Assembly: GCF_009730915.1 (NCBI RefSeq)
Contig: NC_052487.1
Span: forward strand, 9,368,649-9,432,648
From: Dioscorea cayenensis subsp. rotundata
Taxonomy: Eukaryota > Streptophyta > Magnoliopsida > Dioscoreales > Dioscoreaceae
Direction of reading: 5' to 3'
Length of the DNA: 64,000 bases
Shown: positions 34,075 to 45,999 of the stretch, one piece after another
Layout of the letters: each line of letters starts with the position of its first letter
Numbering within the stretch: position 1 is the first letter of the stretch
The notes under the pieces: generated by a model
Seen by the model: the letters and a program-made list of their open reading frames with translations, nothing else
What the model was told of the DNA's origin: nothing
The model's database searches: none
Program-made: the position numbers and the translations under genes

Positions 34075-34693
34075 CCAAAGTAATATTTCCAAACAAAATA
34101 AAATGTTCTTTTTGAAATTCTTGGGAATAGCTAAATCATGATTCAACCATGATTTCCAAGCATCATAGAAAGCATTTCAAGAATTTTAGTAAAAATAAGT
34201 CATCATTCAAAGGCAAGAATGAAATGTAAATATAAGAAAACAAGCATGATTTATATCCCATTATTTAGTAAATCCCACTCACAAACTTGGTGAGCTATAA
34301 GCCTCTATTGTTACTTCTCCACCGGCCCTTTACCCTTCCTTGAACCCTTACCTCCTAGAACCAATTAAACATGCAAACATAAAGAAAATAAACATTAACA
34401 TCCAACTAAGCAACTTGAATGGGGGAAAGTACTCAAAATGGAAATAATTGCTTCTAGGGTTTACTAAACACTTCACCTAGATTATCCTACAAGAATGAAC
34501 CTCTCAAAACCCTGAAAACTAATAAGAAAAGAAAGGAAAGCCCAACTTAGTTCAGTGCTACAATAACTCTGACTTAGGAGATGAAAGATGTCTCTCAATC
34601 TTCGACAATTTCAAGGCTATACAACCTCAAACTTCTTCTAAACTCCAAATCCAAACAAAAACTAATATTCTCCACCAACAATCACAAAGAAAC
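34075..34693. other. AT-rich DNA between two family-2 LTRs
   Basis: No gene recognised. It lies between two same-orientation family-2 LTRs and may be a residual internal region, but no gag, protease or primer site is visible. Confidence 0.35.
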
Positions 34694-36215
34694 TAATAAG
34701 ATCTTAAATGTATATATTTATATGTAGGTTTTATACATGCTAGCATGCGTTTTTAAGTAAATTGATGCCTATTTTATATCTACATTATTTATATTTGTGT
34801 TACAGGCCTCAAGGCAAAAAGAGCTCAAGAACGCAATTGGGAAGAAATCGGCACCAAGCATCACATTTTTGGAGTAATAATACTATAGCATACACTATAG
34901 CAAGGGAATTGGGTGTTGCAAGAAATCAGCTGTAAACCTCACGGGCTCCATGCGCCCGCATGAAGCCTGCAAGACTCATTGAAGATAACGGGACCAATAC
35001 AGTAGACGGATACTACAGCAAAACATTGTAGTAAAGCACTGTAGCTGGTCACTGTAGTAAAGTACTGTAATACCGACACGGTTTCACGAGCAGAAAAGAT
35101 AGTGAGCCTCACCGGCTCCATGTGCCCGTATGGAGCAAGTAAGGCTCGGGCAAAACTTTTTAAAGGAAAAGTTAGGTCATAAAGAAGGGCACTTTTCTCT
35201 TGACGCCCGAGAAGCCCTTGGAGGAGGTGACTTTACCAGGGCATTTAGAGGCCAAATCTCATGATTTAGAAAGGGAAAATCAAAGGGAGAAGCGTTATTA
35301 GGCAAGATCTTCACCGATTTCATCTTTGGGAAGCTTGGAGAAGACGAGGGAAGCCGTACCATAGCGGCGTTCGTGGAAGCCTTCCACGCCGTTCCTTCTC
35401 CTCTTCTTGTTTCCATCATTTGAGGGTGTTTTATCATACATTTTATAGTTGTGTCCATGAACCTATCTCTTGTATTTGCTTGTGTGGACAGCTAGACCCC
35501 AAGGTCACCGGAAGTCGGTGAACCTTGTGTTGAACTTGTTTAGTTGAATGCTTTGAGTTACTTAATGCATTTGGTTTGCTTTATGGTTTAAGCTTTGTGA
35601 TCTTCAATATGTTGATTTTCATGAGAACTCTGTATTTCAACTTCTAGGTTGTGTTTGGTTGCGTGACCAACACTCTTATACTAGACACACTTAGCTTAAT
35701 GGGGATTCATGTATGAATACGCCGTAACCATTGGGTGTTTCATACCTCTCCAACCATTAGGGCTGGAACTAGGTTGAGCATCGGCCATAATTAGAGATTC
35801 CCTTCTATGTATTGCAATAGTAGGAGGATTTGGCCGGAAGAGATTTCAAGTCAATACTTGTATTGGATTAGGGGTTATCGTCGTGACCATTGGGGTAATC
35901 TATTTTCGGATTTCTTTTGGCTTGAACTACCACATGCTTAGTAACTCTAGCATTCCTCTAACTTTAGGAACCCCAAGGGGACCACATCCGAGACCACCCT
36001 CATCCCTTGATTTTCAATCTCTCACTTGGCGTGTAGACACTGCTTCATTTAGTTTTAGTTTTTATAGTAGTTTTAGTGTTTGATCTGATTTAGAAGGTTA
36101 GACTATGAGTAAAAAGGAAGTAAGGGTAGCTCTTTGGGCCCAGGGAATACGACCTTCTCTTGCTTGCGTGAGAGATATTACTTGATGACCCCGTGTACTT
36201 GCAGGACAATCATCA
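34694..36215 (+). mobile_element. Family-2 LTR, plus orientation
   Basis: Starts TAATAAGATCTTAAATG (a degenerate TGATAA end) and ends ACAATCATCA at 36215. It has ACTGTAG/CTACAGC repeats (34878-35072), GGCTCCATGTGCCCG-type palindromic words (34938-35135), a TTTTTAAAGG box (35156-35165) and the GACCCCAAGGTCACCGG block (35495-35511). No coding potential. Confidence 0.75.
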
Positions 36216-36774
36216 AAAACTCAACAAGAGGAGAAAGGAGAAGAAGTAAAACAAGGAGAAGAGTAACCTTACCTCAAAGCTTCTCAAAATCTTAAAAAAA
36301 ATGCCTTTTCAAGAAAGGAGGAAAGAGATCTTCGAGTTTCTTCTTAATTCGAGGCAAAGGTTGATGAGTTTGAGGAGTGGAGATGAAGGTTCTAGAAGAG
36401 GAGGAAAGTGGAGAAAGAAAGGGTCTTGAAAAGAAATGAAACATAAGGCAAAATGGGGCTTTTAAACCATAAGATCATGACCTCTGAATAGTCTCATACA
36501 AGTCCTATACCATCCCCCTATAAGGACCCTCATAACCTTTCAGAAACTTTTTGAATTCCATGCAAGGTTCCATACAGCCCATATGTCACCCATCATGGCC
36601 TCTCAGGCCATATATAATCGGTGTTAAACAACCCATTTGGTGGTCTTTTGACCTCCTTTTTGGGTTTAATAACTTGGGATACTCTCGGAAGCTCCCACAC
36701 GCAAAAAAAAACTCAAGAAAACAAGTTAAAACACGAAAGAGAAGTAGGAAGAATTTGAAATACCACAAGGAATG
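36216..36774 (+). other. Unassigned sequence between LTR and gypsy pol
   Basis: Purine-rich (gaggagaaaggagaag at 36223) then AT-rich. It could be the untranslated region of a retroelement. No gag motif is recognisable. Confidence 0.35.
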
Positions 36775-39325
36775 CCGAAGAAACAAGGGCGTATTTATAT
36801 GATGACTAAGGAGGATGCACATGCCTTTAACACAGTGGTGTCAAGTACTTTGTTAGTTTATTATGCATTTGCTTGTGTGTTGTTTGATTTTGGAGATATA
36901 CATTTGTTTGTCTCTTCTGCATTTATTCAAAAACATGCAATGCTTGTTAGTTATTGAATATGATTTGTGTTGCCACCCTCGTTGGGAGTAAATATTGTTT
37001 TTGATAATGCATATATGGATTGTCCAATTCTTATTGCTGCCCATAAGTTCTTAACCCTGTTGCATGACATGAGTATGATGGAGGTACGATATTATTTCGG
37101 GAATGGATTTTTTGCCTGCCTTCCATGCTTTAGTTGATTGTTATGCAAAAGGGGTAGTTTTTTAAATCTCTAGAAAGACAGAGTTAACTTTTTATAGAAG
37201 TGATTCTACAACGCCACCTCATATGATTTTTGCCCTTCAAACTCCGAAATTACTTTTAGGTGGGTGCTTGGGATTTCTTACAATAGTAATCAAAGCCAAA
37301 TCAAAATGGCTAGTATTGGATGATATTCTTGTAGTCAAAGAGTTTTCTGATGTTTTTCCCTAAAGACCTTCCTGGACTCCCACCATACAGGGTTATAGAG
37401 TTCGCTATTAATTTAGTTCAGGAAATTAACAACATATCTAAGGCCCCTTATAGAATGGCACCTATGGAGTTAATGTAGTTGAAAAGGAAGCTTAAAGATT
37501 TGCGTGAGAAAAGTTTTATTCGACCTAGCATTTCGCCATGGGCTACTCTAGTGTAGTTTGTTAAGAACAAAGATGGTATTTTGTGGTTGTGCATCGATTA
37601 CCTAATGTTGAATAAAGTGATAGTGAAGAATTGATATCCTTTATCTTAGATCGATGATCTATTTGACCAATTGGAGGGCTCTTAGTTGTTTTTAAAAATT
37701 GACCTTAGGTCAGGATAATATCAGTTGAAGATCAAACCAAAAGATGTGTCAAAGACTGCATTCCATACTCGTTATGGGCATTATGAGTTTCTTGTAATGC
37801 CTTTCGGATTAACGAATGCCCTAACTGCTTTCATAGATATGATGAATAGAACTTTCAAACCTTTCCTAGATTGGTTCGTGGTGGTGTTTATTGATGATAT
37901 TTTGGTGTAAACCAAGAGCCGAGCAGAGCATAAAGAGCATTTAAGCATTGTGTTTGAGATCTTGAGGAAGGAGAAATTGTCTGCAAAATTCTCCAAATGT
38001 GAGTTTTGGTTGGACAGAGTGGTTTTCCTTGGTCATGTTCTAACCAAGGATGGAATTTTTGTTGATCCTTAAAGGATAAATTCAAATGTTAAGTGAAAAA
38101 ACCCTACTAGTATAATATAGGCTCGCAACTTTTTGGGGTTAGCCTATTATTACAAACGGTTTGTGGAAGGGTTCTTAGTCTTAGCAACACTATTAACAAG
38201 GCTCACCAGGAAAAGAGCAAAATTCCAATGGTTTGATCAATGTGAGCATTTTTTCCAAGAGTTGAAACGCCGGTTTGTATCCGCAACTATTCTCACACTT
38301 CCGTCTCTTGGTGGAGGGTTTACCATTTTTAGTGATGCTTGTAAATTGGTCTAGGGTGCGCACTGATGCAAAATGGCCACGTTGTAGCTTATGCTTCTAG
38401 AAAGTTGAAGTTTTTTTAGGAGAATTACCCCACTCATGACTTGGTGCTAGCTACAGTGGTTGTTGCTTTGAAAATTTGGAGTCATTACTTGGACGGTGAG
38501 GCTTATGAATTGTTTGCATATCACAAGAGCCTTAAATATATTTTCACTTAGAAGGAGTTGTACATGTGACGAAGGAATGGTTAGAGTTATTAAAAAGATT
38601 ATGATTTGAGTATAAGTTATTATCCAAAAAAGGCAAATGTGGTGGCTGATACACTTAGCAGGAAGTCTTTCAGCAGTGTTGCTACATTAATCACTTCCCA
38701 ATATCCTATCTTGGAGAATATGAGATGAATGAAGCTACAAGTGGTGTTGCAAGGTACCAGTGCGTCATTTGCGAATTTAGTGGTGTGGCCCACTCTATTT
38801 GAGAAAATAAAAACAACACGAGAGGATGATGGTTATTTGCAGAAGATTTGGTGAGAAGTCAAAACTGGTACCCAAGTTTAATTCAAAGTTCATTAGGATG
38901 GCTTAGTAAGGTACGGGGATCAGATTTTTGTTCCATATAATTCAGAGTTGAAAAAGGAGATCATACAAGAAGCTCACTATACCAGCTAGTCAATACATCC
39001 TAGAAGGACCAAAATGTACAAGGATTTGAAGAGTATATTCTCATGGAATAAGATGAAGTGAGAGGTTGCGCAATTCGTGGCACAATGCTTAACCTATTAG
39101 CATGTCAAAGTGGAGCATCAGAGGCCAACAGGACTTCTCCTTCCCATTCCTATGTGGAAGTGGGAGAATATTGCTTTAGATTTTTGTGTTTGGATTTCCT
39201 CACACCAATAAAAGTTTTGACAGTGTGTGTGTAGTAGTTGATGGGTTAACCAAGTCTGCTCACATTTTAGCTGGAAGGACTAGCATGTCCTTAGAGAAGC
39301 TTGCTGAGTTGTGTAGCCATTTGTT
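36775..39325 (+). pseudogene. Ty3/gypsy (Tekay-like chromovirus) pol remnant: protease, RT, RNase H, integrase
   Basis: Plus-strand segments in order: protease (GRIYMMTKEDAHAFNTVVSS then VLFDFGDIHLFVSSAF, 36784-36956), reverse transcriptase (from about 37490; [20 protein letters not shown] at 37743, [11 protein letters not shown] at 37878), then ILRKEKLSAKFSKCEFWLD, RNase H start (FLGLAYYYKRFVEGF, 38127 on), and integrase (AHYTS...HPRRTKMYKDLK with the zinc-finger region 38970-39130, then [20 protein letters not shown], 39120). Stops are frequent and mostly TAG/TGA at Trp or Gln positions. It ends within integrase at about 39325. It is dead and lacks attached LTRs, gag and chromodomain. Confidence 0.85.
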
Positions 39326-39500
39326 AGTGTGTCAGGCTCCTTGACAGGGCTCGGGGCATGACAAATGCCCTAGATATTTCTTTCTCCAACCTAACTCCAT
39401 CACCGTCGGCCCTAAAACAACCAAACCCAAATAGCAAAAAGATGGAAATGTCATTAGGGGATGTGGATCCCTACCTGAATTTCGATTATGCGGCTCTAGT

Positions 39501-39800
39501 GATGAATAGCATCATTCCAATGCATGCAAAGGTCGTTGGTGGTGTTTTTATCAAAGCGCTATCGATTATCAAGATGGATGGATGTGTTGAGCCTTTTCAG
39601 CCATAGCAAGAGATGAATAGTATCATTCTAGTGTAGGCGAAGGTCATTGGTAAAACTTCAGGAGAAGGTCGAAGGATATATCGAGCCCCTTCAGCCATAT
39701 CAAGAGATGGATAGTATCATTCCAATGTAGGCGAAGGTCATTGGCAAAATTTCAAGTGAAGGTCGATGGATACGTCAAGCCCCCTAGCCACAGTGAGAAT
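39501..39800 (+). repeat. Short tandem array, three units of about 94-111 bp
   Basis: Units begin at GATGAATAGCATCATTCCAA (39501), GATGAATAGTATCATTC (39612) and GATGGATAGTATCATTCC (39706), each followed by GCGAAGGTCATTGG-like and GTCGAGCCCCTTCAGCC-like words. Possibly a decayed satellite or LTR segment. The ORF through the first unit is not considered real. Confidence 0.7.
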
Positions 39801-39900
39801 GACTGAGATAGAAAAAAAATGAATGAGTGAGTGAGTCAGACATTGTGTTCAACTGTGCTTTATTTTTTTTTTATTAATATCTTAATGTATTAAGCCGGTT

Positions 39901-40515
39901 AGGGGTGCTAATTCTTGTAAACTTGTCTAATCATGTCGTGTCAAAATAGGAATATAACAAAATACTATACAAAGACATGACATGATTATTAATCGTGTCT
40001 GACTTGCTAACCACATACACGATCCATATATGAAGCGTGTAACATGATATGACATGTTTAACCCGCTTAACCCACTTAATCTGTAATTGGGTCGTGTAAC
40101 ATGACCACACCCACTTAACACTTTTATAATTGGGTTATGTAACACGACACAACCCATTTAACCGGCTTTTACACAAAATCCATGAACCAACATTGACAAC
40201 AAACTTGAATTAAATCCAAAATATATTAATTCAAAATCCAACAAACATTTTATCAATACTTAGATACTTAAGTCCAACATATATAAGTACTTAAATATCT
40301 AAAATCCAATATATATATATATGCTAGAATTAATTTTTTTTTTTACCCCATATATTCATGTTAATCGTTTCTTACACTGTTTGACACGATAACGACACAA
40401 AACTGTTTAATTCAAATGTGTCTTAATCATGTCGACCCGTTTACGACACGAACCCATTTATATACTAAACCCATATATGCTTTAAATCATGTCAGTACCC
40501 ATTTTGCCACCACTA
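39901..40515. mobile_element. hAT-type non-autonomous element (candidate)
   Basis: It is filled with words such as cgtgtcgt, aacccgcttaaccc, gggtcgtgtaac and tacgacacgaaccc, typical of plant hAT-related fold-back repeats from memory. The ends AGGGGTGCTAAT and (reversed) AGTGGTGGCAAA are weakly matched. No clear 8-bp duplication. No coding sequence. Confidence 0.5.
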
Positions 40516-41127
40516 GAACAGGTTGTGTTAAACTGAATTTAAAAAAAGGGAGAAATATTCACTCTTTGTTATGGGATGGTTTTCTCAAAACCTCTTTTAC
40601 ATGTTTGCCACTAAAGCCATAAAATGGTGTAGTACAATAGTTGTTCTGATACAAATCAACTCATTCTTAGTTAATAGAGTTTGCAGTATTATGTTGCCAG
40701 TGAAAAATATTATATAAATTAATTATAAATTAATGATTTACAATAATGTCAGTGACTTACAATACTAACCAGATAAAATGCTCTCCACGCTTATAAATTT
40801 TATGATTATATAAATTAAGATAATTTTCTTAAAATGATCTTTGATGTGAAATTGATAAATGCAACCTTCACTTGGTGATAAGATTGGTCATCTTAGAAAG
40901 CAGTTTTTTTTTTCTTTAACGAATTAACATTTTCTTATGTATATAATATTTCTTGAACATAATTGATGCAGTTCCAGTATAAATTCCCCTTGTTGCACCT
41001 TTCAGTGAGAAAAATGTTCATTTGATGTAATGGAATTGGCAATATGCATATGAAACTTGTTGGCTTAAAAGAACAGAGAGAATGGTTTTAATACATAATT
41101 TGAATGATAAAAAAAAACAAAAATTGT
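40516..41127. other. Intergenic DNA downstream of ABIL
   Basis: AT-rich 3' flank of the ABIL gene. No polyadenylation signal can be chosen with confidence and no other gene is seen. Confidence 0.4.
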
Positions 41128-42849
41128 TCATCCTGAAAGTACATCTTCTTTTCTTGATCTTCGTCGGCTGAGCAGGCTCTTGAAGATGTTTCTGCTCGAA
41201 CCATTATTCATTTCTATATGCTCATTTCTTTCAGAGTATGCATGACTCGACCGAGACTTCCACGGCTCTGGAGAGTACTGCATCAGAAAAAGAATTTATT
41301 ACCAATGTAATGTGAAATTGTGTTCTAATTCTTAAAGAAATTTTAAGCCACTTACTGAACGCCCTATGTTAGATATACTTCGAAAGCTTCGTCTGTATGA
41401 AATCGATCCCGAGCGCTTCATTGCATCTGATCTTTGTTCTGTGTCATGAAGCACAAGGGAAGATCAATTAGTAAGTTTATCATGTATAGAGATCATTAGT
41501 TGAACTCAAGTGCTTTAATGTGACAAACCTGTGAATACAAACTTCCCTGTAGGCAGAGAAGGTGATGGCGAAAGCATTCTTGGAGAAGGCAATGAAGATT
41601 GAGCTAGCTTTGAAAGTAAGATCGAAGGCGATTTACTGCATTCATGGACACAGTTTACTGAAGATCACAAAATTTTTTTTTTTTTTTTTACCAAAGGCAT
41701 TCAATCAATACCTGAATCTCAATTGTTTCTCGCCATGAGTTGCATTAGCCACTGAAAGATGAAAAAGAAACAAGACTAATTTTAAAAAGTCATCTACATA
41801 ATGTAGAAAATATAAAAACTGATATCATCATGCATATTTTCATTACCGGTTTGCAGGCTTTGTGATTGATCGATAATGTCTTTTCTCAGCTTTGATTCTT
41901 CATACTTTCTTATTACATGTGTCCCGCACTCACGTATTGCTTTACCAGCTGAAAGATGAGATTGATTCATCAATAGTTAAAGGAATTTAAGAAACTTTCG
42001 ACAGACTAGTAAGTAGTGAAAGAAAATTGCCTGGTAAAATGTAGTGTTTATGGTACTTTGGAGGTTTGATGATGAGAGACTGTTGAACAAGACCTTTATG
42101 ATCAGTAAATTCCCGGCAAGTACGAAGTCTCTGGTTCAATAATCAAAACTATGAACGTTTTTGATTCATTGACTATAAACAGTAAAAATGATTATACTAC
42201 CTGTTCAACACAAACAATTCCAACTTCTGATTTAGAGACATCTTTGATCTTCTCATCAAGAAGAGCATTTATCTTATCTGAAACAGAGCCAAGGTGATCA
42301 ACAGTGTTGACAAAGGCCTTAATAACATAGTCTTTCAAGTTGTTCATCACTCTGTATTTCACATTTTCACCATAGAATTAATTAAAACAGTAAGCAAAAA
42401 CATTGATATAATTATACTCTTAAACACATAATAACACCTACATGTATGTCTGCTTTTCATTCTTATAACATAATTCAAAATGATCGGCTGCAGTATATAA
42501 CTGTGATCGCAGATTCTTCATCTCCTGAACAATTGTTTCAAACAAAAACAAAAAATTCAGAAAAAATGGAATGAATTGATGGGTATATATATTGTATATA
42601 TAAAGATGAATATTAAGAAACTGAAGAGATTTTGTTATAACATGAAAACATTCAAAATTATATGGAAAACTTGAGCTATTCAGAGTGTTTGTTTTGGAAC
42701 ATGAGAATTAATCAGAGAATGAACAAACGAGATGGTACCTTGACAGTGTCCAAGAAGAGAAACCTTTGATGCATAGAAATTTCATCAAAAGTTGAGGCTC
42801 TCCGATGATCAAGTAATGAAGAAGACGAAGCATGAGACAAAGTCTCCAT
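41128..42849 (-). CDS. ABIL: Abl-interactor-like protein (ABIL), WAVE/SCAR complex subunit
   Basis: ABIL proteins are subunits of the plant WAVE/SCAR complex, which activates ARP2/3-driven actin nucleation. I predict nine coding exons: 42849-42739, 42524-42442, 42351-42201, 42130-42031, 41948-41847, 41751-41712, 41635-41529, 41438-41356 and 41277-41128. All phases agree and give 308 residues. The conserved N-terminal ABI region is plain: FDEISMHQRFLFLDTVK, MKNLRSQLYTAADHFEL, LKDYVIKAFVNTVDHLGSVS, KINALLDEKI, LRTCREFTDHKGLVQQSLI and PPKYHKHYILP. A Ser/Pro-rich middle follows, then a basic tail SRNIFKSLLSRRRSRKEDVL. Intron 4 has a GC donor. Exon 7 needs the second of two nearby acceptors; the first would add a stop. 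The start was chosen by family alignment; an in-frame Met lies at 42885 and the frame is open further upstream. Which ABIL paralogue it is cannot be decided. Confidence 0.93.
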
Positions 42850-44154
42850 TGTTTGTTTGATGAGTTTGAAGAAGGCTGATTGCATTTGCTCAAATGCTTG
42901 CTTATTAAAAAGCCTGAAAACGAATTTGCTCGTATATACCCCTATAAAAGTGGATATTTGTTAATACACCTTTCTCAAAATTATATTTACTACACGTCCC
43001 CATATAACATTTATTATATTTTTATTCATGTGACCCAATGGTTAAAAAGTAAAATCCAACCTATTCATTTTGACTTGTATGCATATATGCACATATTTAT
43101 TTTGTGAGGTATTTATTTATTTATTTTAATTGTTTTCACCCAAAATTATTGTAAGAGTTTTTTCGTTGGAAGTAACCAAAAAACTCATATTCTAGCAGTA
43201 TTACGTAAATAAAGATAAGACAATCGAAATATCTCAAGTTTGACAATTATTTAAAACAATAATAATAACAAATCCTCGACTGTAGGTGAGAATTCACAAT
43301 AAAATTCCTTGCCTCAAATTAAAGATGTGTATATTGAATAATTAATTTTAACCAGTACATACGCCCTAACATAGAGGGCACTTGTGGTTTTAAATAATAA
43401 TAATAATAAATAATAAATTGTAAGGACAAAAGCAGAAGTTGATTAACCCATGACACAAGCAATTACAACTTTTCATAAGGGTATATACATAAACTGTAAA
43501 ATTTATCTCATGTTTGTTTTTGTCTGGTGGTGGGTGGCACGTCGGTGGTAGTCTTATTAATGGGGCCCGTGAGTGTGTCCCACCAAGAAATGTACTTGGT
43601 TCATGATTACACACTTTGTAGCCGTCAGATTAAGATCAAACGGTAAAGATGGAATTTGATTTTGATAGTCCCCATCATACTTTTAGTACTATTTGCCTTC
43701 GTTCTACAGTCGCTCTGGCCTGATTTTTCAAAATTTGATTTGTCAACGGTGCCCACCATGATTAGTGCAGACATTGAAATTCGTGGGGACAGAGTTGTCC
43801 GAATATAAACATTATTGTAAGTATACTTATTCCTGTCAAATAATGATCATGTTGAACTAATAAGCCATATGTTTTGAAATATGCGTTTTGTTTGGAATAT
43901 TCAAATATGATTTCTAAAATTTAAGTTTCAATTTTTATATATTATTCCAAGATCCTTTTATGAATATTCAGTCAGCCAGAGTTGCATTTAAAGTATATAT
44001 ATAATTGGGTACGAGCAGAATTGCATCTCTTAGTACAAGCGAATGACATTTATGGGATTGGTTTGAACACCTTAATAAATGATAGTTTGTGTTACCAATT
44101 TTTTAATATACTTACAGTTCTCCCAAATTCAAATTTAAAATAATATTTTATTTT
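42850..44154. other. Intergenic DNA upstream of ABIL
   Basis: About 1.3 kb of AT-rich DNA that must contain the ABIL promoter; I cannot pick a TATA box with confidence. No TE coding sequence. A taataataataataa run lies at 43397-43412. Small ORFs here look random. Confidence 0.4.
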
Positions 44155-45999
44155 TAATAAGTGCTTGTGTATTAGTAATACGAAGTATTTTTTTCATACG
44201 ATGAGCATTACTTTTATCATATTTTAGCGCTAATACATGTGTATTTGTGAACTTTCATGCATGAAGGGTTGTTAAGCCAAATATGAAAGAAAAAAGCTAA
44301 AGTAGATTGCGATTGTACTTTATTGATGAAGTCTTGGAGTGAACAAATGTGAATACACACAAGTTGTGATCGAACATACGTGAATGTGTGTCAATCTCCA
44401 TGCGCTCAAGCTATTACATGGTTTGGAGGGGCACAAAGACAGTCACATTTGCGTATTCCGATTTGTGCAATGTTAACAAGATCTTCACCAATATGGCATT
44501 TTATTGAAGAAGCGATGCGATCTACGGCATAGATGTGTGCCCGTTTATATTGTCTCGATGAAAAGTGTGGATTTGGGAGTATTTTGGCAGAGTACTGTAG
44601 CAGGTTACTGTGACAAATCACTACACCAATTTACTGTAGTAGTTACTATTCATAGGCCACAGAAAATCAGATTTCTAGAAATCCACACGCCCGTGTGGAT
44701 GCCCAATTCTAGCCCTTTATAAAGCCGCGACTTGTACTGATTTGGGGATCCATCTTTCATCCTTCTCTCCATCTTTTCTCCAACTTTTGAAAGGCCTGCT
44801 GCTAGGGTTTAGAGAGGCTTTGGCAAGGGTTTTAGAGTGGTTCTACGGCTTTAACACCGCGTTTCTCTTGGAAGATAGTTATTGGGGGAGCTTTTGTCGG
44901 CACCGATTCGGCGAGGTGTGCCCTAGGCTTAACAAGAGGACCTTTGGAGAGGACGAGGCTACTCCAGAAGACCATCGATACAAATACCAAGGGGGTTTTC
45001 TTATGGATTACATGTTTTTACTTTCGATTTCATTATTGATTGTATCATGCTCTATGGAGAGCTAAACCCCCTAGTGGGTACTTGGACTTGTAAACCCTAG
45101 GATGTTATTGTTTCATTTATATTTTATTATGTTTTCCTTAATTGATGTCTTTAATTGAGTTCCAATCTTGAATGCTTGGTGAATGATTTCTCTCTTAGAG
45201 TGACACTAGGGTTGAGAGTCCATCTTGGTAACCTTTGTGGATGAGTGACACACCATGAGGGTTAGACATTGCTAGATTGGAGAGGTTTGAGAGGGTGAGT
45301 CGAGAGATAGCGGAGCGTCCCCTTTCCCCTCCGGTATGATTTATCCTACCTCCATGTTCCTAGAGTTCTTTGCGGTCACAATAGAGTGAAATGCTAAGAG
45401 AGGAACTCCGCTGGGGCTTAGTTGCGCGAGCAATAGAGTGAAGCGTTGAAGTAATCCTTAGTATCTGGGCTTTAATTGTGACTAGGGGTCTTTCGCTTGG
45501 ACCAAAGGGTTAGATCTACATATAGGAATAGGGTTTATCATTTGGAATCCCTAGAGCTTCTTGCAACTGTATACAGTGTGAGGTGTTGAGACTGAGTGAT
45601 TTCTCCACCGGGGCATAGTGTAGAGTTAGTCACAGTTGACCTTAGGTTTGGGACCATGTATTTTAGGATTTCTATGACTCATTAAGCATCAGTTAGGAGA
45701 CATAATAGTTGGTTTTGCACTTGAATCAATAACCCTAGGGGGAGCAATGTCTGAGTGCCTCACTTTCTATCGATTGTCTTTTCTCTCATTTTATTGTGCC
45801 TCTCTTTCTTATATTCTTTAGTCTTGTTCACATTCACATTGATTTTATCCACACTATTATTGTTTCATCTTCACTTAGTTAAGTAGCAATCATTGTGTTT
45901 CTATTCACTATTCCCTATGGATACGATAACCCACTCACCTGGGATTTATTACTTCGACAAACCCGTGCACTTACGGGTCATATGCAAGGGGCGTTGTCA
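44155..45999 (+). mobile_element. Solo family-1 LTR, plus orientation (1845 bp), perfect target duplication
   Basis: TAATAAGTGCTTGTG (44155, first G decayed to A) to GTTGTCA (45999), flanked by ATTTT on both sides (44150-44154 and 46000-46004). It has ACTGTAG repeats (44590-44645), the palindrome CACACGCCCGTGTG (44682-44695) and a TATA box just downstream. No internal region. A 107-codon ORF at 44742-45065 is discussed under findings. Confidence 0.9.
44682..44724 (+). promoter_or_regulatory. LTR core promoter: palindrome plus TATA box
   Basis: CACACGCCCGTGTG (44682-44695), then 20 bases, then TTTATAAAG (44716-44724). The same arrangement exists at 21660-21722 and, reversed, at 32184-32240 and 720-830. 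This is the clearest promoter in the window, and defines the LTR transcription start region. Confidence 0.65.

Noticed and set aside
41635..41668. Upstream acceptor for ABIL exon 7 after gatcttcag
   Set aside because: It would put an in-frame TGA four codons later; the next acceptor (ATGCAG, before 41635) keeps the frame open and in phase.
42708..42893. 61-codon minus ORF starting MSKCNQPSS
   Set aside because: It is in the wrong frame over ABIL exon 1; the frame with FDEISMHQRFLFLDTVK is the conserved one.
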